Positions 8,543 through 16,369 of a stretch of 64,000 bases of DNA are shown here, piece by piece. Each line of letters opens with the position of its first letter. Position 1 is the first letter of the stretch. Source of the stretch: Aquirufa aurantiipilula (lineage in GTDB: Bacteria > Bacteroidota > Bacteroidia > Cytophagales > Spirosomataceae); NCBI RefSeq assembly GCF_019923745.1, contig NZ_JAANOG010000003.1, positions 248,001 through 312,000 on the forward strand, in the 5' to 3' direction. The translations under genes were made by a program, and so were the position numbers. The notes below the pieces were generated by a model, which saw only the letters and a program-made list of their open reading frames with translations, had not been told where the DNA came from and ran no database searches.

Positions 8543-8992
8543 ATGAAAGCAAATGATAAAGCCATCGCATTTTTGTCTCAATATATTGGCAAGAGAATGG
8601 CCCACGAAAATCCGAATCCCATTACCCGATATTTGGATGGTGTATTAAAATCTGTTTCAGCAGGTTCCATGACAGCCGAATTTGAAGTCAGGGAAGATCA
8701 ATGCAATCATGCAGGTGTTTTGCACGGAGGTGTTATTTCCATGCTCTTGGATGAAATGATGGGAACCACCTTAATTACCTGCGATATTGAGCATTTATAT
8801 GTCACCATCAACCTTAGCATCGATTTTCTTTACGGCGCCAAAGCAGGAGAAAAAATTACTGTGGTATCTGAAGTCTTTCGCGTAGGAAAAAAAGTAGCCA
8901 ATGTGGAAGCTAAAATGTACAATGCCGAAGGTAAATTATTGGCAAAAGGTTCAAGTAACCTTGCCGCCACATCCATACCTTTTAAAATGTAA
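8543..8992 (+). CDS. PaaI family hotdog-fold thioesterase
   Basis: 149 residues. The hotdog signature CNHAGVLHGGVISMLLDEMMG holds the HGG turn and the catalytic acid (Asp/Glu in LLDEMMG). The strand TINLSIDFLYGAKAGEKITVVSEV and the C-terminal AKGSSNLA are as in PaaI acyl-CoA thioesterases. The substrate is unknown. Its stop codon directly abuts the stop codon of feoB on the opposite strand (8992/8993). Confidence 0.85.
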   Translation: MKANDKAIAFLSQYIGKRMAHENPNPITRYLDGVLKSVSAGSMTAEFEVREDQCNHAGVLHGGVISMLLDEMMGTTLITCDIEHLYVTINLSIDFLYGAKAGEKITVVSEVFRVGKKVANVEAKMYNAEGKLLAKGSSNLAATSIPFKM

Positions 8993-11119
8993 TTAAGACA
9001 GAATTTGGTAAACCAAGAACGCGGCTAAATAGGCCAAAGTCGTCATGTAGCCAAATTGAATCAAAGGATATTTCCAGGATTTAGTCTCGCGGTAGGTAGT
9101 CGCTAAAGTACTCATGCATTGCATTGCAAAGGCATAAAATATCAATAGGGAAAAACCTAGAGCCGCATCATACATCGGTTTGCCCGTATCTGGGTTTATT
9201 TCTGCCCGCATGCGATTCTTAATAGTGGCATTTTCATTGTCCACTTCACCACCCAAACTGTAAATGGTGGACATCGTTCCAACAAATACTTCCCTAGCAG
9301 CAAAAGAGGTAATCAAAGCAATACCAATTTTCCAATCGTATCCCAAAGGCTTGATGGCGGGTTCAATTAATTTACCAAAATGCCCTGCGTAGGAATTCTC
9401 TAGCTTCTCTGATGCTATTTTGTTACTCAAGTCTACTCCAGATAAAGTAGGGTTTTTCAATCTCACTTGCTCCTCAATCTTAGCCATACTATCGCCAGGG
9501 CCGTAACTAGCAAATACCCATAAGACAATGGATATAGCTACAATGATTTTTCCTGCTTCAAAAACAAAGGCTCTTACAGAATTGTAAATGGAAATGGCTA
9601 CGTGCTTAAATCGAGGGCCTTTATAGGTCGGCAATTCCATGATGAAATAGCTTCTTTCTTTAGCTCTCAATATTTTCTTCAATACCCAAGCTGAAAGCAA
9701 AGCCATGAAAAATCCTAAAAGATATAAACCAAAAAGGGCCACTCCCTGTAAATTAAATACGCCAAATAAGGTATTCTTTTCGGGAACAACCAAGGCGATT
9801 AATACGGTATAAATAGGTAATCGAGCCGAGCAAGACATTAATGGAGTCACCAAGATGGTAATTAAACGATCTTTCCATGAACCAATAGATCGTGTACTCA
9901 TAATGGCAGGCACCGCACAAGCAATCCCTGAAATCAAAGGCACAACTGATTTACCGTTTAATCCAAATCGGCGCATCATTTTGTCCATGATGAACATCAC
10001 GCGCGACATATAGCCTGTTTCTTCCAACATAGAAATGAAGAAGAACAAGAAAGCGATTTGAGGCACGAATATCAACACCCCACCGACACCGGCAATTAAG
10101 CCATCGGTCAACATTCCTGTCAAAGGAGAATCAGGCAAAATGCCTTTCAACCAATCATTTAATTGAGCTACTCCCCCATCAATCAAATCCATGGGATATG
10201 TTGCCCAAGTAAATACGGCTTGGAACATCACAAATAAGATGGCCAAGAAAATGACATAGCCCCAAAACGAATGTATAAAGACTTTATCCAATCGATCTGT
10301 CCAGGTTTTTACTGGCTCCGCATCCCATTGTCGATTCAAATTGATCACACACCGTTCTACCACTTCGGATATCTGCTCGTATCGCCTAACCGTTTCAGCT
10401 GATTTGTATTTCTTTGGTTCAAATTGATGCTTTTCCATCAAATGATCGAAAGATTCGCGCTGCTCTTGATTAAACATTTTCATGCGATCATGTTCCATCA
10501 ACCACAATAAAGAACGGTAAGGGTCTGCTTCGCCAAATTGCTTTTGAACATCTTCGATTAACTCTTCAGAAACTGGCAACGGCAAGGCATCATTGGAAGC
10601 ATAGCGATGTTTCAATGTTTTAATCACGGCCAATTTCAATCCACCCACTCCAATTCCCTTTTTGGCATTGATTTCGGCAACCTCCACATTAAGTTCACGC
10701 GCCAATTTCAAAGAATTAATCACAAAGCCTTGATTTTCAGCTACATCAATCATATTCAAGGCCAAAACCGTAGGAATTCCTAAGTCGCGTACCTGAGAAA
10801 AGAGTAATAAATTACGCTTTAAATTGGAAGCATCCGCTACCACAATGGCCATATCCGGATAATCTGGATGTTTAGGATTACCCAAAATATTGATAACTAA
10901 TTCTTCATCAATGGATTTGGGATATATACTATAAATGCCCGGTAAATCCAGAATTTCAATATTTCTGCCTGGTTCTAGTTCCCAAATACCTGTCAACTTA
11001 TCCATGGTTACCCCGGGAAAGTTTCCTGTTTTTTGGTTCAGTCCTGTCAATGTATTGAACAAAGAGGATTTCCCAGCATTTGGATTACCAATAAGCGCTA
11101 TTCTGGTTACGTTAGCCAA
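8993..11119 (-). CDS. feoB: Ferrous iron transport protein B
   Basis: 708 residues. The N-terminal G domain has G1 GNPNAGKS (about 11-18), G3 DLPG and G4 NMID. It is followed by a FeoB helical domain and a polytopic membrane domain with the two Gate motifs (around CAVPAIMSTR and SCSARLPIYTVLIALV). It imports Fe2+ across the inner membrane. The start is unusual: TTG at 11119, 8 bases after the feoA stop. No in-frame ATG lies between, and the next ATG would delete the P-loop. It is cotranscribed with feoA. Confidence 0.96.
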   Translation of the reverse strand: MANVTRIALIGNPNAGKSSLFNTLTGLNQKTGNFPGVTMDKLTGIWELEPGRNIEILDLPGIYSIYPKSIDEELVINILGNPKHPDYPDMAIVVADASNLKRNLLLFSQVRDLGIPTVLALNMIDVAENQGFVINSLKLARELNVEVAEINAKKGIGVGGLKLAVIKTLKHRYASNDALPLPVSEELIEDVQKQFGEADPYRSLLWLMEHDRMKMFNQEQRESFDHLMEKHQFEPKKYKSAETVRRYEQISEVVERCVINLNRQWDAEPVKTWTDRLDKVFIHSFWGYVIFLAILFVMFQAVFTWATYPMDLIDGGVAQLNDWLKGILPDSPLTGMLTDGLIAGVGGVLIFVPQIAFLFFFISMLEETGYMSRVMFIMDKMMRRFGLNGKSVVPLISGIACAVPAIMSTRSIGSWKDRLITILVTPLMSCSARLPIYTVLIALVVPEKNTLFGVFNLQGVALFGLYLLGFFMALLSAWVLKKILRAKERSYFIMELPTYKGPRFKHVAISIYNSVRAFVFEAGKIIVAISIVLWVFASYGPGDSMAKIEEQVRLKNPTLSGVDLSNKIASEKLENSYAGHFGKLIEPAIKPLGYDWKIGIALITSFAAREVFVGTMSTIYSLGGEVDNENATIKNRMRAEINPDTGKPMYDAALGFSLLIFYAFAMQCMSTLATTYRETKSWKYPLIQFGYMTTLAYLAAFLVYQILS

Positions 11120-11127
11120 AGTTTAAT

Positions 11128-11352
11128 TTATTTTCGTTTGATTTGAATGGTAGCCGCTTCCTCTCTTCGCATGGTTAAGGTATAACCAGAAACTTTTAAA
11201 GCGATGGGATCGCCAAAAGGAGCATGATGGGTTAATATCACTTCGGTACCGGGCAAACAGCCCATTTCTAAAAGCTTTAATGAGAGTATTTCATCCGTAA
11301 ACCCTGTTATTTCACCATGTTCCCCTATCCGTAAATCCGCCAGTGTTAGCAT
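11128..11352 (-). CDS. feoA: Ferrous iron transport protein A
   Basis: 74 residues from the ATG at 11352 (a TTG two codons upstream is also in frame). SH3-like FeoA fold: LTLADLRIGEHGEITGF, LLEMGCLPGTEVIL, PFGDPIALKVSGYTLTMRREEAATI. FeoA is a small cytoplasmic partner that promotes FeoB activity. It is the first gene of the feoAB operon, divergent from the ccm operon. Confidence 0.93.
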   Translation of the reverse strand: MLTLADLRIGEHGEITGFTDEILSLKLLEMGCLPGTEVILTHHAPFGDPIALKVSGYTLTMRREEAATIQIKRK

Positions 11353-11383
11353 ATTCAATCCTCCATTCTTATTTAGAATAATT

Positions 11384-11391
11384 CAAAATTA
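11384..11391 (-). promoter_or_regulatory. -7 box of the feoAB promoter
   Basis: The minus strand reads TAATTTTG, matching TAnnTTTG, about 32 bases before the feoA ATG. It is part of a 20-bp block that reappears in inverted orientation at 11435-11454 with about 15 matches (see findings). Confidence 0.45.
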
Positions 11392-11436
11392 GGCACAAAT
11401 GTACTAAGTATTTCTGAGCTAAAAAATGATAATTCT

Positions 11437-11444
11437 TAGTTTTG
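11437..11444 (+). promoter_or_regulatory. -7 box of the ccm operon promoter
   Basis: TAGTTTTG fits TAnnTTTG. It would give a leader of about 95 bases before the ccmB ATG at 11544. It faces away from the feoA promoter about 45 bp away. Confidence 0.4.
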
Positions 11445-11543
11445 AATAATTTGATTTTAAATACCCAAAATACTCTTAGGAATATTCATCAAAGCCAACT
11501 TTCTGTCGTAAATTGCAGGTCCTTTACTAATTTGACATTGATA

Positions 11544-12209
11544 ATGCTTCAGGAGATCAAGGTTTTGTTTCAAAAAGAGCTACAGCTAGAATGGCGTCAA
11601 AAATATGCCGTTCATGGTTTGTTGCTTTACCTGGCTTCTACCATCTTCGTTAGTTATTTATCCTTTAAAGCCAAGCAAGAATCCATCAGTCCTATCACAT
11701 GGAATGTGCTATTCTGGGTCATTTTGCTCTTTATTGCCATCAATGCCATTGGTAAAAGTTTTACCCAAGAGTCCTCACAGCGGGGGATATTTTACTATAC
11801 TTTAGTAAAACCTGAGTCTGTTATTTATTCTAAAATCCTATACAATTCCATCTTAATGACAGGAATTTCCTTGGTGGGAATTTTTATGTATTCATGGGTC
11901 ATGGGAAATCCGGTCGGCAACATGTCGCTGTATGTCATTGCCCTGATTTTAGGTTCCATAGGCTTTGCTTCAACTTTATCCTTGGTGGGTGGCATTGCCG
12001 CACAAGCAGAAAACACTTCTACATTGATGGCGGTTTTAAGTTTCCCCATCATCATACCTTTATTACTATTCTTATTAAAACTTTCCAAAAGCGCATTAGA
12101 TGGTATTTCTATTGCTGAAAACTGGGATGAAATCGCGGTACTAGCCTCTCTAGATGTGATTGTGATTGTTTTATCAGGAATACTATTCCCTTATATATGG
12201 AGACACTAA
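11544..12209 (+). CDS. ccmB: Haem exporter permease CcmB
   Basis: 221 residues with six predicted membrane helices. The N-terminus MLQEIKVLFQKELQLEWRQKYA and the helices around LFWVILLFIAINAIGKSFTQE and VGNMSLYVIALILGSIGFASTLSLVGGI are typical of CcmB. It forms the CcmABC(D) complex that loads haem onto CcmE. The ATG at 11544 is chosen because upstream in-frame codons give a non-family extension. The gene overlaps ccmC by 13 bp. No ccmA ATPase lies next to it. Confidence 0.88.
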   Translation: MLQEIKVLFQKELQLEWRQKYAVHGLLLYLASTIFVSYLSFKAKQESISPITWNVLFWVILLFIAINAIGKSFTQESSQRGIFYYTLVKPESVIYSKILYNSILMTGISLVGIFMYSWVMGNPVGNMSLYVIALILGSIGFASTLSLVGGIAAQAENTSTLMAVLSFPIIIPLLLFLLKLSKSALDGISIAENWDEIAVLASLDVIVIVLSGILFPYIWRH

Positions 12210-12877
12210 AAAAATATTATTGGAAGTGGGCTGGTATGCTGTTATTGGTCTACACCATGTACATGGGATTTGCTGGGCAAGTGCCTCGTCAAGCCATTCT
12301 GAATGAAACGGTTCGCAACTTATACTTCCACGTGACCATGTGGTTCAGTATGATTGCCCTGCTGGGAGTATCGGTTTATCATTCCATTCAATATTTGCGT
12401 AAATCCGACCCCATGGATGATTTGAAATCCAATGCCTATGTCATTACAGGTCTAATTTTTGCCACTTTGGGATTAATTACGGGTAGTATTTGGGCTAAAT
12501 TTACTTGGGGAGATTGGTGGACCAACGACCCTAAATTGAACTCTGTTGCTATTGGAATGCTCATTTACTTGGCTTATGGACTAGTACGCTCTTCCCTACC
12601 TGATGAACAGCAAAAAGCCAGGATATCATCTGTTTATAATATTTTTGCCTTCATCATTTTCATGGTTCTTATTTGGATATTACCTCGTATGACGGATTCT
12701 TTGCATCCAGGAAATGGTGGTAATCCAGGTTTCAATTCCATGGATTTAGATAACCGCATGCGCATGGTATTTTATCCTGCCATTTTAGGATGGATGTCCT
12801 TGGGTTTTTGGTATGCCCAATTACGCATTCGGATCAGAAAAATTGAAGTTTTATTAGAAGAAAAAGAACAAGTATGA
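12197..12877 (+). CDS. ccmC: Haem transport protein CcmC
   Basis: 226 residues with six membrane helices. The WWD haem-handling region is seen as WGDWWTNDPKLNS (about residues 110-122), flanked by His residues in YFHVTMWFSM and PRMTDSLHPGNGG that would ligate haem. CcmC passes haem to CcmE on the periplasmic side. It starts inside the end of ccmB and its TGA overlaps the next ATG (ATGA, 12874-12877), so translation is coupled throughout. Confidence 0.92.
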   Translation: METLKKYYWKWAGMLLLVYTMYMGFAGQVPRQAILNETVRNLYFHVTMWFSMIALLGVSVYHSIQYLRKSDPMDDLKSNAYVITGLIFATLGLITGSIWAKFTWGDWWTNDPKLNSVAIGMLIYLAYGLVRSSLPDEQQKARISSVYNIFAFIIFMVLIWILPRMTDSLHPGNGGNPGFNSMDLDNRMRMVFYPAILGWMSLGFWYAQLRIRIRKIEVLLEEKEQV

Positions 12878-13083
12878 AAAAATATATCTTAACCCTTTTG
12901 TTCAGTTTTACCTGCTTTTTAGGTTTAGCTCAAAATGAGATTGAAATGGCGGACAAGTTTCGCGCGGATGGCAAAATCTATGTCGTTATAGCGGTAGTGC
13001 TCGTTATTTTAATCGGACTATTCATCTATCTGTTCAGTCTAGACAAAAAAGTGAGTGCCCTTGAAAAAGAGCTCAAAAAATAA
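12874..13083 (+). CDS. CcmD-like small membrane protein
   Basis: 69 residues: an N-terminal hydrophobic signal (KKYILTLLFSFTCFLGLAQ), a short polar stretch, then one membrane helix (IYVVIAVVLVILIGLFIYLF) and a charged tail with Lys/Glu coil (LDKKVSALEKELKK). Position between ccmC and ccmE and the tail match CcmD, which stabilises the CcmC-CcmE complex. The extra N-terminal signal is a Bacteroidota trait. The assignment leans on context. Confidence 0.7.
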   Translation: MKKYILTLLFSFTCFLGLAQNEIEMADKFRADGKIYVVIAVVLVILIGLFIYLFSLDKKVSALEKELKK

Positions 13084-13088
13084 AACGT

Positions 13089-13538
13089 ATGAAAAAGACA
13101 CATATCATAGGTCTGATTCTAATCGCTGTAGCCATTGGAATTATTTTAATCACCACAGGAGATGCCAGTACCTACGTTGGCTTTGATGAAGCCGAACGCA
13201 TCTCTCAAAATGATCCAAACCAAAAAGTTCACGTAGTTGGGACCTTAAAAAAAGATGCACAAGGCAAAATTGTTGGCATGCATTTTGACCCTGCGGTGGA
13301 TGCCAATCGCTTGGAATTCATTGTTCAGGATAGTTTAGGCAGAGAAAATCAAGTGATCTATGCTGCACCTAAACCTCAGGATTTTGAACGCTCTGAAAAG
13401 ATTGTGTTGGTAGGAAGTATGAAGCCAGACAAGATTTTCTATTGCGATAAAATTTTATTGAAATGCCCTTCTAAATATCAAGAAGGTAAAATTTCGGCTG
13501 ACTCATCAGCCACGTATGAAGCAAAAAAACAATTATGA
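13089..13538 (+). CDS. ccmE: Cytochrome c maturation haem chaperone CcmE, Cys-type
   Basis: 149 residues: an N-terminal membrane anchor (about 6-23), then an OB-fold with VHVVGTLKKDAQGKIVG and EKIVLVGSMKPDKIFYCDKILLKCPSKYQEG. In E. coli CcmE the haem-binding His lies in the sequence after ..LAK; here the equivalent position is Cys126, within C-P-S-K-Y (Cys126, Tyr130). That is the CxxxY motif known from archaeal and some bacterial CcmE proteins. The start overlaps nothing; the stop overlaps the ccmF ATG (ATGA). It is periplasmic and carries haem to the CcmF lyase. Confidence 0.9.
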   Translation: MKKTHIIGLILIAVAIGIILITTGDASTYVGFDEAERISQNDPNQKVHVVGTLKKDAQGKIVGMHFDPAVDANRLEFIVQDSLGRENQVIYAAPKPQDFERSEKIVLVGSMKPDKIFYCDKILLKCPSKYQEGKISADSSATYEAKKQL

Positions 13539-16087
13539 TACACGAGACAATCGGATCAGTTGGTCACCTATTAGTCATCATATCCTTTGTAACTGCCCTT
13601 TTGGCTACGTTCTCCTATTTCAAAGCCACGCAAACGGCGGATGAATTAGCAGCTAAAGATTGGGTAAAATTAGCCAGAGGTATTTTCATCATTCATCTCA
13701 TTGCTGTGATTGGTGTAGCATCTAGCTTATTTGTCATCATATACAATCACTATTTCGAATATCATTACGCCTTCTCCCATTCATCCAAAGCCTTACCTAT
13801 GGCTTTCATGATTTCATGCTATTGGGAAGGACAAGAGGGCAGTTTCCTTTTGTGGATTTTCTGGCAAGCGATTTTAGGTGTGATATTGATGGTCAAAAAC
13901 CCAAAATGGGAAGCACCAGTCATGACCGTTTTTGCCTTGGTTCAAACCTTTTTAACCTCGATGATTTTAGGAGTCATTCTTCCTTACATCGATTTAAAAA
14001 TTGGATCCTCACCATTCTTATTATTGCGTGAAGCTCAGCCAGACCTTCCTGTGTGGAGCTTACAACCAAATTTCATTCCTAAAGACGGCCGTGGACTAAA
14101 TCCATTGTTACAAAATTATTGGATGGTAATTCACCCTCCCACCTTATTCTTGGGATTTGCTTTAACCTTAGTGCCATTTGCTTATTTAATTGCGGGCCTT
14201 TGGAAAAATCAATTAACAGAATGGATCAAACCAGCATTGCCTTGGGCTCTTTTTGGCGCAGGAATTTTAGGTATTGGTATCATGATGGGAGCCTATTGGG
14301 CTTATGAAACCTTGAACTTTGGTGGTTATTGGAACTGGGATCCCGTAGAAAATGCTTCTTTCGTTCCCTGGTTAGTACTCATTGGTGCCATACACACCAT
14401 GATTGCTTATAAGCATTCCAGTGCTGCCTTAAAAACATCCATCATTTTGGTGATATGTACCTTTATTTTGGTTTTATATTCCACTTTCCTAAACCGATCA
14501 GGAATCTTAGGAAATGCTTCTGTTCACTCCTTTACCGACTTAGGGCTATCAGGACAGTTGTTGATTTACATGTTGACCTTCTTGTTTGTAGCCATATTTT
14601 TTGCGGCAAAAAGATGGAAACAATTACCTGTGGATGAAAAAGAATTAGGCATTTATTCTCGTGAATTCTGGATTTTCGTAGGGGCCTCTATTTTAGGCTT
14701 ATCTGCTTTCCAATTGATTTTCACGACTTCCATTCCTGTCTACAATAAAATTGCAGAGGCTTTCGGAATCGTATCGAATATCGCATTGCCTGCTGACCAA
14801 GTAGAACATTACAGCAAAATTCAAATTTGGATTTTCTTGGCCATTGCGGCATTGAGTGCTGTAGGACAATACATTTGGTGGGGGAAATTGAAAGAGTCCA
14901 CTTCTTTTAAACCACTGACCAACTCCGCTTTGGTAGCTACTTTATTTACCGTTCTTTTTGTCAACTTAGGCAAGGTTTATACGGTTTCGTACATCTTATT
15001 GTTGTGGACAAGTTTATTCTCTGTTATTGCCAATTTCAATATCCTGATATTCTTAATTCGCCAGCGATTTAATTTGGTGGGAGGAGCCATGGCCCACGTA
15101 GGACTGGCGGTTATGCTCATTGGTATTTTATTTTCTTCTGGATATTCCAAAGTCGTTTCATTAAACCGATCTGGGTTTGCCATTTCCAATAAGGTTGAAC
15201 AGTTTACCAAAGATGATAACAAAGAAAATAAAGAGAACCTTCCACTTTGGCTAGGCCAAGGTGCTCAAATGCAAGATTATTTAGTGACTTATAAAGGTCG
15301 AATGATAGAATTGCGCGGTAAGCCTGGTTATTATCCAAGAAAAGATTTTGAAGTGATAGAAGGTGATTTTCATGCTGTAGCTTTACGCAACGTGGAAAAA
15401 GACGGTCAGTTGATTGCTAAAAAAGGAGATACCTTAACCGTGGAACCCGAGAACACCTACTATGAATTAGAATTTAAAAATGCCGAAGGAAAATCGGTTT
15501 CACTCTATCCTCGTTGGCAAGTAAATCCTAAAATGGGAACAGCCATTTCGCCCGACGTAAAACATGCTTGGAGCCACGACATTTACACTTATGTTTCACT
15601 GGACCCTCGTTTAGCCGCCGAAGCAGGAGAAGAAAAACAATGGAGTCAAACAGTTAACTCCACGGTGAGTATTGGTGACACGCTATTTTTAAATGATTTT
15701 GTGGCTGTTTTACAAGATGTATCTCGAGTGAATACAGTAGAAGATATGACCTTAGGACCCAACGATGCTGCCGTAAAAGCGCAATTCCAGGTTTTAGGTA
15801 AAAATTTCCAACAATTCTCTCTGGCACCACTTTTCATCATCAAAGGAGGCATGGTAGCTATGCCAGCTTTTGAAAGTGAAGAAACAGGGATCAAAATTAA
15901 ATTCACGGCCATCAACCCGAAAACACAACAATTTAGTTTTGCGGTTAATACGACTCAGCAAGACTTAATTATTATCAAAGCCTTGGAAAAACCTTACATC
16001 AATTTAGTTTGGGTGGGGTCCATTTTGGTCTTTATAGGATTGTTTGTGGCCATGTTCCGTAGATTACAACAACCCAAAGCTGCTTAA
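13535..16087 (+). CDS. ccmF: Cytochrome c haem lyase subunit CcmF
   Basis: 850 residues, polytopic. CcmF blocks: SCYWEGQEGSFLLW (about 90-103), NYWMVIHPPTLFLGFAL, the WWD motif in GGYWNWDPVENASFVPWLVL (about 265-284) and FLNRSGILGNASVHSF. The C-terminal third is a large periplasmic domain followed by a last helix (INLVWVGSILVFIGLFVAMF). It ligates haem to apocytochrome c with CcmH/G, which are not in this window. It is longer than E. coli CcmF (about 650) because of the C-terminal domain. Confidence 0.93.
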   Translation: MIHETIGSVGHLLVIISFVTALLATFSYFKATQTADELAAKDWVKLARGIFIIHLIAVIGVASSLFVIIYNHYFEYHYAFSHSSKALPMAFMISCYWEGQEGSFLLWIFWQAILGVILMVKNPKWEAPVMTVFALVQTFLTSMILGVILPYIDLKIGSSPFLLLREAQPDLPVWSLQPNFIPKDGRGLNPLLQNYWMVIHPPTLFLGFALTLVPFAYLIAGLWKNQLTEWIKPALPWALFGAGILGIGIMMGAYWAYETLNFGGYWNWDPVENASFVPWLVLIGAIHTMIAYKHSSAALKTSIILVICTFILVLYSTFLNRSGILGNASVHSFTDLGLSGQLLIYMLTFLFVAIFFAAKRWKQLPVDEKELGIYSREFWIFVGASILGLSAFQLIFTTSIPVYNKIAEAFGIVSNIALPADQVEHYSKIQIWIFLAIAALSAVGQYIWWGKLKESTSFKPLTNSALVATLFTVLFVNLGKVYTVSYILLLWTSLFSVIANFNILIFLIRQRFNLVGGAMAHVGLAVMLIGILFSSGYSKVVSLNRSGFAISNKVEQFTKDDNKENKENLPLWLGQGAQMQDYLVTYKGRMIELRGKPGYYPRKDFEVIEGDFHAVALRNVEKDGQLIAKKGDTLTVEPENTYYELEFKNAEGKSVSLYPRWQVNPKMGTAISPDVKHAWSHDIYTYVSLDPRLAAEAGEEKQWSQTVNSTVSIGDTLFLNDFVAVLQDVSRVNTVEDMTLGPNDAAVKAQFQVLGKNFQQFSLAPLFIIKGGMVAMPAFESEETGIKIKFTAINPKTQQFSFAVNTTQQDLIIIKALEKPYINLVWVGSILVFIGLFVAMFRRLQQPKAA

Positions 16088-16091
16088 TCAC

Positions 16092-16364
16092 ATGACTAGG
16101 AAAGAAATCATTATATTATCTGCAGGAATTGGATTTTTGATCATTTGGATCATTGATTTAAATGCACCTACACCTGTTGAAATCCAAGGAAATTTTTGGT
16201 TAGAGATTTACTTTCACTATGTTTGGCTTATGTTTGGTCTAGGTTCACTCCTTTACTTTCAATATTCCAAGAACTTGCGCATCAAGGAAGAAGAAAATAA
16301 AGCCAAGGAGCCCAAACAAGATATCCGTAGCCGAGCTATGAAAAGTAACCCGCGCAAAAACTAA
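16092..16364 (+). CDS. Small two-helix membrane protein at the end of the ccm operon
   Basis: 90 residues; family not recognised. The ATG at 16092, 4 bases after the ccmF stop, is preferred over an upstream in-frame start that runs through ccmF. Two membrane helices (about 5-22 and 41-58) separated by a short loop with NAPTPVEIQGNFWLEIYF, then a 30-residue highly charged Lys/Glu/Arg tail (RIKEEENKAKEPKQDIRSRA). The next gene follows after 5 bases. Tight spacing suggests cotranscription and possibly a role in cytochrome assembly, which is inference. Confidence 0.65.
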   Translation: MTRKEIIILSAGIGFLIIWIIDLNAPTPVEIQGNFWLEIYFHYVWLMFGLGSLLYFQYSKNLRIKEEENKAKEPKQDIRSRAMKSNPRKN

Positions 16365-16369
16365 GTTAA

